Notes: a model not told the origin generated them from the sequence alone. A stretch of DNA of 64,000 bases from Bacteroidota bacterium (GCA_017860295.1 JAFNAS010000020.1:58173-122172), one strand, 5' to 3'; shown: positions 25,003-34,846, counted from the first letter of the stretch. Program-made: numbers and translations.

Positions 25003-25044
25003 AATTTAATGTCAATCGTAAAAACAGATTAGCGAGAGCGTTTC

Positions 25045-25527
25045 TCAAAGGAATGTCCCCACTATGACTCTCAACTCGTATATCGGGTTAGCCCGACATC
25101 TATCTTTGTTTTTATAGGATTTGATTTCAATCTCTTTTTGTTCATGCATTTGCTCAGGAGTTCTCATGTAGCAAGAATAATGAGGCACTTTCGTATTGTA
25201 AAGGCGTACAGTATCTTTTACTAATAATTGCATGGTTTGGATATCAACCTGATATTCTTCCAGCAAAAACTCCTGTTTTAAGATTCCATTTACTTTTTCG
25301 CCAATTGCATTAGCATAAGGATCATAACTTCCGGTCATGCCCGGTATGAGTTTCCTCTTTTTCAATACCCGTTGGTAATCGTTGCTACAATATTGCAGTC
25401 CCCTGTCTGAATGGTGAATCAATCTGTCTTTATATTCCCTTTATTTGACAGCCATATTCAAAGCTCTCAGCGAACCTTCTGTCGCCAAACTGTTAGAAAC
25501 ATCATAGCCCATAATTTTCTTTGAATC
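25045..25527 (-). pseudogene. Remnant of an IS3-family transposase (orfB C-terminal part)
   Basis: The minus strand encodes the last ~160 residues of an IS3-type integrase-core transposase: DSKKIMGYDVSNSLATEGSLRALNMAVK, a TAA stop at 25441-25443, then REYKDRLIHHSDRGLQYCSNDYQ and the DDE Glu in NAIGEKVNGILKQEF. The N-terminal half with the first catalytic Asp is missing; homology stops at 25527, next to the glutamine synthetase terminator. The stop replaces what should be a Gln codon (CAA to TAA). No second inverted repeat is seen. The element is dead. Confidence 0.85.
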
Positions 25528-25534
25528 GGCGCAA

Positions 25535-25565
25535 CAAAAAAAAGGTGCCCAAAAACTGGACACCC
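25535..25565 (-). terminator. Terminator of the glutamine synthetase gene
   Basis: On the minus strand GGTGTCC-AGTTTTT-GGGCACC is followed by eight T residues, 27 bases past the stop. It abuts the broken edge of the IS3 remnant. Confidence 0.85.
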
Positions 25566-25591
25566 TTCGTGAGTTGTATATTCACTTGTAA

Positions 25592-26614
25592 TTATAATTT
25601 TGCAATACCCTTTTTGGTAGTTGAAATAATAACTGCAGCAATTTTGTATGGATCACCGTTAGAAGCAGGACGACGGTCTTCCAAACGACCTTTCCAGCCA
25701 TCTTCTACTGTTCCAATAGGAATACGGATAGAAGAACCACGGTCAGAAACACCATAAGAGAATTCGTTGATAGAAGCAGTTTCGTGTTTACCTGTCAAAC
25801 GTTGGTCGTTGTAAGCTCCGTAAACAGAAACGTGTTCTTGGATGTGTTTTCCGAATTCTTCGCAGATTGCTTCAAATACTTTTTTGTCACCGCAAGTTCT
25901 CATCAAACCGTTAGAGAAGTTAGCGTGCATACCTGAACCATTCCAATCCAAGTCTTTTCCAAGTGGTTTTGGATGCCATTCAACATAAACGCCATATTTT
26001 TCAGCAACTTTTTCCAGGAAATAACGAGCAGCCCAAATTTGGTCACCAGCATCTTTTGCACCTTTAGCGAAGATTTGGAACTCCCATTGTCCAGAAGCAA
26101 CTTCAGCGTTGATACCTTCAACATTCAAACCGGCTTCCAAACAAACATCGAAGTGTTCTTCAACGATTTCACGTCCGTAAGCAGCTTTAGCACCTACGCC
26201 GCAGTAGTAAGGACCCTGAGGAGCAGGATAACCACCTGCGGGGAAACCCAAAGGCAACTTTGTTTCCATATCCATCAAGAAATATTCTTGTTCGAAACCA
26301 AACCAGAAATCATCATCGTCCGATTCGATAGTTGCACGACCGTTTGATTCGTGTGGAGTTCCATCAGGATTCAGCACTTCAGTCATCACAACATAAGCGT
26401 TTTTGCGAGTTGGATCCGGGTAGATAGCAACTGGTTTTAACAAAAGGTCGGAAGAACCACCAGTAGCTTGTTCGGTTGAAGAACCGTCGAATGACCATAC
26501 TTTGCAGTCTTCCAATTTTCCACTAAAGTTGTCTTTAGACATCATTGTCTTTGCTCTCAACGATTGGGTTGGTTTGTAACCATCCAACCAAACATACTCT
26601 AATTTTGCTTTCAT
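25592..26614 (-). CDS. glnII: Glutamine synthetase, type II (eukaryote-like GSII)
   Basis: A 340-residue cytoplasmic glutamine synthetase joining ammonia to glutamate with ATP. The start MKAKLEYVWLDGY at ATG 26614 is the usual GSII start; eight extra codons upstream are unlikely. GSII signatures are KVWSFDGSSTEQA (beta-grasp domain), FGFEQEYFL (metal-binding Glu pair), GINAEVASGQWEFQ and NGSGMHANFS, and finally DRGSSIRIP for substrate binding. The length of about 340 fits GSII, unlike GSI (~470) or GSIII (~700). Monocistronic, with a promoter box at 26658 and a terminator at 25535. Confidence 0.96.
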   Translation of the reverse strand: MKAKLEYVWLDGYKPTQSLRAKTMMSKDNFSGKLEDCKVWSFDGSSTEQATGGSSDLLLKPVAIYPDPTRKNAYVVMTEVLNPDGTPHESNGRATIESDDDDFWFGFEQEYFLMDMETKLPLGFPAGGYPAPQGPYYCGVGAKAAYGREIVEEHFDVCLEAGLNVEGINAEVASGQWEFQIFAKGAKDAGDQIWAARYFLEKVAEKYGVYVEWHPKPLGKDLDWNGSGMHANFSNGLMRTCGDKKVFEAICEEFGKHIQEHVSVYGAYNDQRLTGKHETASINEFSYGVSDRGSSIRIPIGTVEDGWKGRLEDRRPASNGDPYKIAAVIISTTKKGIAKL

Positions 26615-26657
26615 GTCTTTGCCTATTTTTAATTGCATTTTATTATATAAACTACTG

Positions 26658-26665
26658 CAAAGGTA
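26658..26665 (-). promoter_or_regulatory. -7 box for glutamine synthetase
   Basis: The minus strand reads TACCTTTG, 44 bases upstream of the ATG at 26614, with a TTGC about 17 bases further upstream. Confidence 0.6.
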
Positions 26666-26837
26666 GCAAAAAGATTAGAAATGCAAGTATATAATAGCAA
26701 TTATCTTACAATTCATCCTTTTTTAATGTTTTTTATTCTCGTTTTGATATGTGCAGTAAAACTTTGCAACAACGCCAGATGCTCTATTTACAAGGAATTG
26801 AGAGATTTTATGAAGAAAGCGAAAAGCATAAACACAA

Positions 26838-26877
26838 AAAAGCCGGAAATTGATTTTTCATCAATCGTCCGGCTTTC
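26838..26877 (-). terminator. Terminator of the sirtuin gene
   Basis: AAAGCCGGA ... TCCGGCTTT with an 18-20 base spacer that itself pairs (ATTGAT/ATCAAT). On the minus strand it ends in TTTTTTGTG, 38 bases after the cobB stop. Confidence 0.85.
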
Positions 26878-26914
26878 TCTATCAATTTTCAGTTTTCAAC
26901 TACATTGAAATCAA

Positions 26915-27604
26915 TCAGGCAAGCAATATCTGTTCAAGTTGAGCCACCCCTTTTGTAGCAGGTTGTTGGATATAAACAATCCGTTTTGAATAGGATGTCT
27001 CTACCTCTTTCGGATCTATCAGATAAATAGGAACGTTCCTTGGTACATAATGCAACAACCCGGCAGCCGGATACACATTGAGCGAGGTGCCTATCACGGC
27101 GTAAATATCTGCCTGTGAGCTTAACTCGGCCGCTTCTTCAATAGCAGGTACAGCCTCTCCAAACCACACGATAAACGGACGCAACTGCCCACCTCTTGGA
27201 CATTTATCCCCCAATTTAATGTACGGTGCATCCGATGGAAGCTCAACAACATAACGAGGATCGTAGGTCGAACACACTTTGGTAAGTTCTCCATGCAAAT
27301 GCAATACTTTTGTGCTTCCGGCTCGTTCGTGCAGGTTGTCAATATTTTGCGTAATAATCTGCACATCGAAATGCTGCTGTAAACGCGCAAGTCTCCAATG
27401 ACCTTCATTTGGTTGTGTTTCGAGCAACTGGCGGCGGCGCTCGGCATAAAAATCGAGCACTAACTTCGGATTGCGTTGCCACCCTTCGGGCGTAGCCACA
27501 TCCTCTACGGGATATTGATCCCATAATCCACCGGCATCCCGAAAGGTACTGATACCGCTTTCGGCACTCATGCCGGCTCCTGTCAGAATAACTAATTTTT
27601 TCAT
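26915..27604 (-). CDS. cobB: NAD-dependent protein deacylase (sirtuin, class III)
   Basis: A 229-residue cytoplasmic sirtuin that removes acyl groups from lysine using NAD. The start MKKLVILTGAGMSAESGI at ATG 27604 is canonical; the upstream TTG is unlikely. NAD-binding motifs GAGMSAESGI and TQNIDNLHERAG are intact, with catalytic His in LHLHGEL. The Tyr and Arg of FYAER mark class III (SIRT5-like) desuccinylase/demalonylase specificity. Of the four zinc cysteines of most sirtuins only two remain (KVCSTYDP and DKCPRGGQLRP), so the zinc ribbon is incomplete; similar losses are, from memory, common in Bacteroidetes homologs. Confidence 0.93.
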   Translation of the reverse strand: MKKLVILTGAGMSAESGISTFRDAGGLWDQYPVEDVATPEGWQRNPKLVLDFYAERRRQLLETQPNEGHWRLARLQQHFDVQIITQNIDNLHERAGSTKVLHLHGELTKVCSTYDPRYVVELPSDAPYIKLGDKCPRGGQLRPFIVWFGEAVPAIEEAAELSSQADIYAVIGTSLNVYPAAGLLHYVPRNVPIYLIDPKEVETSYSKRIVYIQQPATKGVAQLEQILLA

Positions 27605-27660
27605 TTGAGCATTCAATTAAATCGAACGCTGTCAATTAGTAATTGGCTGATTGATAGCTT

Positions 27661-28485
27661 TTATTCTTCTATGGTTACTCTTATAATTTTCACATCCTCC
27701 TCCGGACGGTCAGCCTTGCCTGTCTTTACTTTCGATATTTCGTGAACAATTTCAAGGCCTTCGACCACTTCCCCGAAAACGGTATAGCTACCGTCGAGAT
27801 GAGGCGTGCCACCTACTGTTTTGTAAACCTGACGGATCTCATCTGTTAACTTGTAAGTCGGATTGGCGTCTGCTTTTTTAACTGTTTCGGCATAAATCGA
27901 ATCGCGCAATGCGTTGAGCCCGGCAGTATCTTTTGCAAGTTGCAATCCCTTTATTTTTTCCATTTGTTCTCCTGCAATTTGCTGAAAAATAACTCTCTCC
28001 TGATTTACGCGCGCCGATTGTTCAACCTGATTCAATTCATTTTCGGAATACGTACGACCCTGAACGATATAAAACTGCGATCCGGAAGAGGCTTTTTGGG
28101 GATTCACTTCATCTCCCTGACGAGCAGCTGCCAATGCACCACATTTGTGAAACAGAGCCGGATAGTGAATTTCGGCAGGAATCGTGTAACCCGGGCCGCC
28201 GGTGCCAAGCATCTGATCGGGTTTAGCGTCTTTCGATTGCGGATCGCCGGTTTGTATCATAAAATCACTTATAACACGGTGGAACAAAATTCCATCGTAA
28301 AAGCCCTGTTTGGCTAACTTGATAAAATTATTGCGGTGCAGAGGCGTTTCGTCATAGAGTTTTATGAGAATATCGCCATGATTGGTTTGAATTTTGACCA
28401 TAGTCGGTTTTTGAGTTGTAGCTGCATGGATAATGCAGACATTGATAAAAATAGTAATTATTAATAAGATTCTGTTTGTTCTCAT
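27661..28485 (-). CDS. Exported cyclophilin-type peptidyl-prolyl isomerase
   Basis: A 274-residue periplasmic foldase with a signal sequence (ILLIITIFINVCIIHA). The cyclophilin core is clear: VKIQTNHGDILIKLYDETP, FHRVISDFMIQTGDP (catalytic Arg), GSQFYIVQG, then YTVFGEVVEGLEIVHEI. Between QFYIVQG and the last block an extra ~80 residues (about 152-230) form charged helices (NELNQVEQSARVNQERV), roughly doubling the usual ~160-residue domain. Such inserts are seen in other Bacteroidetes cyclophilins. It lies divergently from the TamB-like gene. Confidence 0.93.
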   Translation of the reverse strand: MRTNRILLIITIFINVCIIHAATTQKPTMVKIQTNHGDILIKLYDETPLHRNNFIKLAKQGFYDGILFHRVISDFMIQTGDPQSKDAKPDQMLGTGGPGYTIPAEIHYPALFHKCGALAAARQGDEVNPQKASSGSQFYIVQGRTYSENELNQVEQSARVNQERVIFQQIAGEQMEKIKGLQLAKDTAGLNALRDSIYAETVKKADANPTYKLTDEIRQVYKTVGGTPHLDGSYTVFGEVVEGLEIVHEISKVKTGKADRPEEDVKIIRVTIEE

Positions 28486-28505
28486 TTGATTTTCAAGTAA
28501 ATTTG
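28475..28505 (+). promoter_or_regulatory. Promoter of the TamB-like gene
   Basis: TTTG at 28475-28478, 19 bases, then TAAATTTG at 28498-28505. Both boxes match the Bacteroidetes consensus. It would give a leader of about 140 nt before the ATG at 28647. Confidence 0.6.
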
Positions 28506-28646
28506 CCGAAGCATAAGTAACTTGCAGAAATTATGTTCGTTTCATTCACGCGAACAAGTTTTCGTGTTTACTTACTTTTCTTATTCATAGAAGGATAGAG
28601 ATGGCTACAAAATAGCCATTCCTTCTGCTTACATGGTTCAAATAGA

Positions 28647-31600
28647 ATGTTCAAAATTAAACAAAAATCTCTTAGAGTGCTATTGATAGCCACTGCAATT
28701 ACGGCGGCTGTCATTGGTATTGTTTTTATTTTGTTGAATTTGAGCATTGTGCAAGATGCTATTCGCAAAAAAATAGTTGTCGACCTATCGCAAAAGCTTC
28801 ATACGCGTGTGGAGATCGGAACGCTCTCTTTTTTTCCTTTTTCCGAAGTCAATCTGGGCAATGTCTATCTGGAAGACCAAACCCGCGATACCTTGTTTGC
28901 TGCGCATCAGCTAAAGGTGCACCTCAATTTTTGGCGGTTATTTCGCAAGGAAGTTGCCATAACAGCTGCCGATCTGAAACAACTGAATTTCAACCTCAAA
29001 GTAGATTCGACAGGCAGAACCAACTTCGATTTCGTAGTCAAAGCATTTGCTTCGAAAGACACGACGAAATCGAAAATGAATCTTATTTTCAGCGTCGACC
29101 GTTTTCGGCTGGCCGACAGTCGCTTCCGTTTGACTAATATAGACAAACCGGAGCGTCTTCGCACCTTTGATGCCGCACATCTTGATGTGCGAAACATTAA
29201 TTTGAATTTGACCCTTCACCGCTTTTCTTCCGACTCCCTATCGGCCGACATTCATTCGTTAAGCCTTCAGGAAAAATCGGGTTTGAAATTGTTAAGACTA
29301 CAGACGCGCATCAGAGCCAATAAAAAGCAATTGACAATGGCATTCTTAGATCTAAAAATGCCCGCCAGCGACTTAAAACTAAAGTCCATTGCATTTAACT
29401 ACAAGACACTGAACAACCTGAATAATCTGATGCAAAAGGTTAAGGTGAGCTGTACGCTTTTACCTTCAGACATTTCGCCAAGGGACTTTGCCTGTTTTTT
29501 GCCTCAGTTGGCCACTCTTCGCGATAAATTCAAGCTGGCAACAGAGGTAAGCGGTACGGTATCCAATTTTCGATGCAAACAGCTAAGTCTTTCCAGCAAC
29601 AATCATTTTAGTCTTTCCGGCAATTTTGATCTCAACGGGTTGCCAGACATCAATGAAACTTTTGTCTATGCCAATGTAAAACAGATGAATATCAATACCT
29701 CTCATCTGCAGGATATGATTGCTCATTTGTCGGGGAAACCATTTATGTTGCCGAAAGAAATGCTACGGCTGGGGAATCTTCGTTTCAACGGTTCGCTTAC
29801 CGGATTCTTCAGCGAAATGGTAGCCTATGGAAATTTGTCTACTCGCTTGGGTAATCTGTCGACCGACATCAAATTGAATTTCAGCAACAATCTGAACAAA
29901 TTGCTATTTTCGGGCACCGTGAATGCCACAAACTTTCGTCTGGGTGAGATGCTCAATTCACCAAGCATGGGCAATATTTCATTACAGGCTAAATTGCAAG
30001 GGCAATCCGAAAAGGGAAAACCGTTCTCGACAAATGCAAAAGCTGTTGTCTCTTCTTTCTCATTCAACAAATACACCTACAAGAATCTGACCATCGATGG
30101 TAATTTTGATGGTTACAAATTTGATGGATCTGCCGAGATTGCCGACCCAAACATTCGTTTTAATCTTTTCGGTCTTATCGACATCTCGAAAAAACGGCCT
30201 ATTTATCAATTTACCGCCGACATTCAGAATTTGACACCTTACAAGCTCAACCTGACAAAAGAGTATCCCAATCTGACTATCGCCTTGCACATGGAGGCAA
30301 ATCTACAAGGCGATTTAATGAAAAATGCAGACGGTTCTGTCGTTTTTAATAATATTGCCTTAACAAACAAAGATAAAGAGTATCGACTCAACAATCTAAC
30401 TATCAATGCTCTTCCTGCGTTTGAGAATAACAACAGATTGGATATAAACTCCGATCTTATTAGTGGATATGTTCAGGGCAAGTTCAATTTTATCAAACTA
30501 CCAAACGATATAACTTATATTGCTTCTAAATATTTGCCATCGTTGTGGCATGCTTCAGAACAATATGACGCCTTCAACAATTTCGCTTTTAAATTGAAAG
30601 TTGATGCTAGTCAGGCCGACAAGCTCTTTTCGGTTCTTGATATGCCGGTTCAAATCGAAAATGGAGCAAACATGGAAGGAAATGTCAATTCTGATTCGCG
30701 ACAGCTGAACTTTACTCTTGACATACCCACGCTGATATCGAAAGATTCTCATTTTTCGAAGTTGCATCTCACCTGCGATAATCCCCGCAATGTCATGCAG
30801 CTGACGGCAAAAGGGATGATTCTGCAAAGCAATAATACGTTTATGAACCTGTTTGCTTCGTTTGCGGCTGCCAAAGACTCTTTAAGTACGCGACTGATGT
30901 GGGATAACAATGGAAAAGAGACGTATGCCGGAGAAATGGTAGCCAAAACCAGGTTTTGGAAAGAGAGCAATCAGCTATGGGCAGATACCCGAATTTTACC
31001 TACACAAATAATCATGAATGACTCTGCTTGGAATGTTCGTTCGAGCACAGCCAAGACCGATATGAAAAGCGTGTGGATAAAAGATTTCATGATAGAGCGC
31101 AAGCAACAATATCTCGGCATTAACGGAACCATGTCATCCCGGACTTCCGATAGTTTGAATGTTGACATCAAAGGCATTCAATTGGAGTATGTTTCCAAGA
31201 TGCTCCACATGCAAAATCCTTCCCTGAACGGTACCGTTACAGGAAAGGTTTCCATCCTAAGTGTCTTGAATCACCCGATTGTAAAAGCCAATCTCTTTAC
31301 GCGTGATTTCGGATTGAATCATTGTATATGGGGTGATACCTATGCCGAGAGCAGTTGGAATGAAACAAACCACAAATTAAATCTGTTGGGGCGCGTCATA
31401 AACAAGAAAGATACGGTAGCTTTAATGAAAGGTGGTTTTTACGTAGAAAAAGACTCTATGGCATTGTTCGGATTTGCCCGACACCTACCTATCGACTTTT
31501 TAAATCCTTACCTTACATCCTTTTTATCATATCCCAAAGGTACAGCTTCGGGCAAAATGGGGATGTTTCTTGCAAAAGGAAATGTATGGTTTGATGGAGA

Positions 31601-33086
31601 TGTAAAGATTGAAAACGGACAAGCCGGAATCAGTTCTTTAAATACCATTTATACGTTTAGCGATTCCATACACCTGCGAAGAGAGGCGATAATTCTCAAA
31701 AACGTAGTTATTCATGATGCCGAAAACAATACCGGACTGGTTTCCTGCACCGCTCCCAATACATATCTGAAAAATTGGAAGTTCAATGTACAAGTATCGA
31801 CTAACAATTTGCTGGTAATGAACACCAAAGAAACAGACAGCGAAAATTTCTGGGGTAAAATATACGGGAGTGGAAATGTACGCATTGCAGGTGATAGTCA
31901 GGGAACTAACATTAGCATTAATGCCACATCAAGACCCAAAACCAATGTCTATATTTCGGTTGGTTCGGCGGCGAGTGCAGCTGACAATTCGTTCATCGAC
32001 TATGTAGTCAAAAAGAAACGGAATACAACAGTTCCCGTTACGCAACAAAACAGCAAATCGACCAGTAGTTCCCCTACGGTTATCAGTGCCACGCTCAATG
32101 TTACTCCCGATGCTCAATTGCATTTGATACTTGATCCTAAAGCCGGAGATAAAATCGATGCTGTGGGATCCGGCATTTTGAATGTCGGCTACACGCTGCA
32201 TAACCCCGAATTGCAGATGCAGGGCAGTTATACAATAAATGAAGGCAAATACCTGTTTACTTTCTGGAATGCACTAAGCAGAGAGTTCAAAATAGACAAA
32301 GGAAGCGTGATACGCTGGAATGGAAATGCATACAATGCCCTGATCGACATCAATGCCCGCTATCAGATGAATGCCTCTTTGGCCGATCTGGATGCCGATA
32401 TTTTAAAGACGACAGGACGATCGAGTATTCCTGTCGAGTGTTTGCTGAATCTGACCGGCAACCTAATGAAGCCCGAGATTAAATTTGATATCGATCTTCC
32501 CAATTCACGCGAAGAGGTGAAAAGAGCTGTAAAAAGCGTTATCAACACTAACGATATGATGAACCGCCAAATGATCTGGCTGCTGGCTTTCAACCGGTTT
32601 TACAATCCGGACTACCGCACATCGACAAACCCTATCGGGCAAAACGAATTGATGGCTGTGGCAAGTTCTACCTTGTCCAACCAGCTCAACAGTTGGTTGT
32701 CACAAGCAATTTCCGGGTTCAATGTCGGATTCAATCTTCGCCAGTCTGGACTGGGAGAATACACCGGAACCGACTATGAAGCTAACATTATGTACCAGAA
32801 CAACCGGTGGGTCATAAATGGTAACGTAGGATACCGGAATGACAATTTTTCAACCAGTAAATTTATTGGAGATGTTGATATTCAGTATATTTTATCCAAT
32901 AACGGAAAATGGCGAGTACGGGGATATAATCGTACGAACGATTACAAGCAACTCAATCCGGCTCCTTACACGCAAGGATTAGGCTTTAGCTATACTGAAA
33001 ATTTCAATAGTTTCAAAGATTTGATGAAAGACTATTGGGAGGCTTTCAAAGCCATTTTCCGCAAGAAAAAAAGCAAAAACAAATAA
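28647..33086 (+). CDS. TamB-like translocation/assembly module protein
   Basis: A 1479-residue AsmA/TamB-type protein. One N-terminal membrane helix (VLLIATAITAAVIGIVFILLNL) anchors it in the inner membrane, and the rest is a long series of strands typical of a lipid-conducting beta-groove (repeated patterns such as GTVNATNFRLGEML). The C-terminal ~250 residues (VISATLNVTPDAQLHLILDP to GFNVGFNLRQSGLGEY) match the TamB/DUF490 domain, which in proteobacteria contacts the outer-membrane partner TamA. The role is transport of phospholipid or assembly of outer-membrane proteins. No TamA/BamA partner lies in the window. Confidence 0.92.
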   Translation: MFKIKQKSLRVLLIATAITAAVIGIVFILLNLSIVQDAIRKKIVVDLSQKLHTRVEIGTLSFFPFSEVNLGNVYLEDQTRDTLFAAHQLKVHLNFWRLFRKEVAITAADLKQLNFNLKVDSTGRTNFDFVVKAFASKDTTKSKMNLIFSVDRFRLADSRFRLTNIDKPERLRTFDAAHLDVRNINLNLTLHRFSSDSLSADIHSLSLQEKSGLKLLRLQTRIRANKKQLTMAFLDLKMPASDLKLKSIAFNYKTLNNLNNLMQKVKVSCTLLPSDISPRDFACFLPQLATLRDKFKLATEVSGTVSNFRCKQLSLSSNNHFSLSGNFDLNGLPDINETFVYANVKQMNINTSHLQDMIAHLSGKPFMLPKEMLRLGNLRFNGSLTGFFSEMVAYGNLSTRLGNLSTDIKLNFSNNLNKLLFSGTVNATNFRLGEMLNSPSMGNISLQAKLQGQSEKGKPFSTNAKAVVSSFSFNKYTYKNLTIDGNFDGYKFDGSAEIADPNIRFNLFGLIDISKKRPIYQFTADIQNLTPYKLNLTKEYPNLTIALHMEANLQGDLMKNADGSVVFNNIALTNKDKEYRLNNLTINALPAFENNNRLDINSDLISGYVQGKFNFIKLPNDITYIASKYLPSLWHASEQYDAFNNFAFKLKVDASQADKLFSVLDMPVQIENGANMEGNVNSDSRQLNFTLDIPTLISKDSHFSKLHLTCDNPRNVMQLTAKGMILQSNNTFMNLFASFAAAKDSLSTRLMWDNNGKETYAGEMVAKTRFWKESNQLWADTRILPTQIIMNDSAWNVRSSTAKTDMKSVWIKDFMIERKQQYLGINGTMSSRTSDSLNVDIKGIQLEYVSKMLHMQNPSLNGTVTGKVSILSVLNHPIVKANLFTRDFGLNHCIWGDTYAESSWNETNHKLNLLGRVINKKDTVALMKGGFYVEKDSMALFGFARHLPIDFLNPYLTSFLSYPKGTASGKMGMFLAKGNVWFDGDVKIENGQAGISSLNTIYTFSDSIHLRREAIILKNVVIHDAENNTGLVSCTAPNTYLKNWKFNVQVSTNNLLVMNTKETDSENFWGKIYGSGNVRIAGDSQGTNISINATSRPKTNVYISVGSAASAADNSFIDYVVKKKRNTTVPVTQQNSKSTSSSPTVISATLNVTPDAQLHLILDPKAGDKIDAVGSGILNVGYTLHNPELQMQGSYTINEGKYLFTFWNALSREFKIDKGSVIRWNGNAYNALIDINARYQMNASLADLDADILKTTGRSSIPVECLLNLTGNLMKPEIKFDIDLPNSREEVKRAVKSVINTNDMMNRQMIWLLAFNRFYNPDYRTSTNPIGQNELMAVASSTLSNQLNSWLSQAISGFNVGFNLRQSGLGEYTGTDYEANIMYQNNRWVINGNVGYRNDNFSTSKFIGDVDIQYILSNNGKWRVRGYNRTNDYKQLNPAPYTQGLGFSYTENFNSFKDLMKDYWEAFKAIFRKKKSKNK

Positions 33087-33116
33087 ACTTGGTAACGAAT
33101 TCTAAAACATAAACAG

Positions 33117-33752
33117 ATGTACAGACAGATTATTTTACTGGTTTTCGGTGTATTATCCATTTTGTCGGTGGCAGCTCAAGGCTCCGTCGAAAAGTTATTT
33201 CAATCGATGCCAGATGATCTCCTTTGGCTCGATCAGACACAACGTAGAGATCTGTTTGCCTATTTCACAGACAAAAAAGTAGATTCTATCGGCAACAATC
33301 TGAATGGTTACTGTAAATTGGTTGATTATAATGAAACCGCAAAGCATCTTTCGATCAATACCTCTCAAAAAGGGAATATGGAGTTACAGATTTTGGGTAA
33401 CGAATCGGTTCAGTTTGTAGGGGTTATTTTTACCGTATGTGCCCCTGCTTGCCATTCAAGCATCCATTTTTATTCTTTTGATTGGAAGCCAATTGATATG
33501 CAATTTCCGGTACTCGCAGCATCCGACTTCTGTAAAGACGGATTATCGGAGGATGATAGGTCGGCGGCCAATCGTCTATTAACGCCACTTTTTGTCCGCT
33601 ACTCTTTTCAGGGAGGAACAAACGACATTATTGCCAGTTGTAGTGCTGAATCTTTTTTGGCAGAAACTGATTTCAAACAACTGAAACCACTACTGAAAAG
33701 TGATAAAATAATTATTTCGTATCAAGATGGCTTATGGAAACTTCAAAAATAA
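33117..33752 (+). CDS. DUF3256 family exported protein
   Basis: A 211-residue protein with a signal sequence (IILLVFGVLSILSVAAQG). It matches the Bacteroidetes family DUF3256: VEKLFQSMPDDLLWLDQTQRRDLFAYF near the start, then DYNETAKHLSINTSQKGNMELQIL, and FTVCAPACHSSIHFYSFDWKP with two Cys that could form a disulfide. The family is uncharacterised. It lies 30 bp after the TamB-like gene and 39 bp before the glucosaminidase gene, so the three form one operon, suggesting an envelope role. Confidence 0.85.
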   Translation: MYRQIILLVFGVLSILSVAAQGSVEKLFQSMPDDLLWLDQTQRRDLFAYFTDKKVDSIGNNLNGYCKLVDYNETAKHLSINTSQKGNMELQILGNESVQFVGVIFTVCAPACHSSIHFYSFDWKPIDMQFPVLAASDFCKDGLSEDDRSAANRLLTPLFVRYSFQGGTNDIIASCSAESFLAETDFKQLKPLLKSDKIIISYQDGLWKLQK

Positions 33753-33791
33753 CCAATACAAAATAGTTCTACATCAAAAAGATCAACATTC

Positions 33792-34769
33792 ATGAAGAAG
33801 ATCCTAAACACACTAGTATTATTAAGCTTGGTATCGCTCAGCCTTGCAACCCAACAGCGTCAGCCCGATTTTGAGGCATACATTAAAAAATATCAGTCCA
33901 TTGCCATTTCGGAGCAAAAGAAATATGGCATTCCCGCAAGTATCACTTTGGCACAGGGTTTGTTAGAGTCGCGTGCAGGCAAAAGTCTGTTGGCAACCGA
34001 GGCAAACAATCATTTCGGTATCAAATGTGCCGACTGGAATAGAGCCACCTTTTATCAGGACGACGATCAGAAAGATGAATGTTTTCGTAAATATTCGGAT
34101 GCTCGCGAGTCGTATGAAGATCACTCTTCATTCCTTGCAAAGAGAAGCCGTTACGCATCTCTTTTTGCCTTGAAACCAACTGATTACAAAGGATGGGCTA
34201 ATGGTTTACAAGTAACCGGTTATGCTACAAGCAAAACATATGCCTCCAGCCTGATTAACCTGATAGAACTATATCAGCTCAACATATTGGACTCGGACAA
34301 TAACAAATGGCTGGCATCAAACGCAAAAAGAAGGAAACCGGTAATTGAGGAAAAAACAATTGCAGAGGCATTGGCCGATTCTTCGTCCGTGGTCAGTAGT
34401 GACTTCGGAGTTATCGAAGAACCTTTTGCTCATAAAGTCTATAAAAACAATGGAGTGAAATATATTTTGGCTAAACCCGGCGATACATTCCGATCGATAG
34501 GCAAAGAGGTAAACCTTCCGGAAAGTGTGTTGCGCTATAAAAACGAAGTACCCAGCGACTATGTATTGAGTCCGAACGAAGTGGTTTACCTGGGCAATAA
34601 GAAAAGCCATACAGCTCCCAACGTACCGGCCACACATCGTGTCGAAGCCGGAGAATCGATGCATTCTATCTCGCAATATTACGGCCTCAAAGTAGAAAAA
34701 CTATACAAACTGAACAACATTCCGTATGGAACTCCGGCTGTTTTGGGCAAAGAGCTGAACCTTCGATAA
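33792..34769 (+). CDS. Exported glucosaminidase with LysM domains
   Basis: A 325-residue peptidoglycan hydrolase. A signal sequence (LNTLVLLSLVSLSLA) is followed by a GH73-type glucosaminidase domain (~25-165) with the catalytic Glu in AQGLLESRAGKS and the block NNHFGIKCADW. Two LysM-like repeats follow (KYILAKPGDTFRSIGKEVNLP and HRVEAGESMHSISQYYGLK), which bind peptidoglycan glycan. It should cleave GlcNAc-MurNAc bonds in the periplasm or at the septum. It is the last gene of the TamB-DUF3256 operon. Its products could feed the amino-sugar salvage locus further on. Confidence 0.92.
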   Translation: MKKILNTLVLLSLVSLSLATQQRQPDFEAYIKKYQSIAISEQKKYGIPASITLAQGLLESRAGKSLLATEANNHFGIKCADWNRATFYQDDDQKDECFRKYSDARESYEDHSSFLAKRSRYASLFALKPTDYKGWANGLQVTGYATSKTYASSLINLIELYQLNILDSDNNKWLASNAKRRKPVIEEKTIAEALADSSSVVSSDFGVIEEPFAHKVYKNNGVKYILAKPGDTFRSIGKEVNLPESVLRYKNEVPSDYVLSPNEVVYLGNKKSHTAPNVPATHRVEAGESMHSISQYYGLKVEKLYKLNNIPYGTPAVLGKELNLR

Positions 34770-34846
34770 ACCCAGATACAGCTATTGAAGCGTTATAATA
34801 CACACAGTAAATCTTCACCCACTACACATTAATCGTTTAAAAAGTC

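Noticed and set aside
26681..26908. A 75-codon plus-strand ORF between glutamine synthetase and cobB
   Set aside because: It starts within the promoter of the glutamine synthetase gene and runs through the cobB terminator hairpin.
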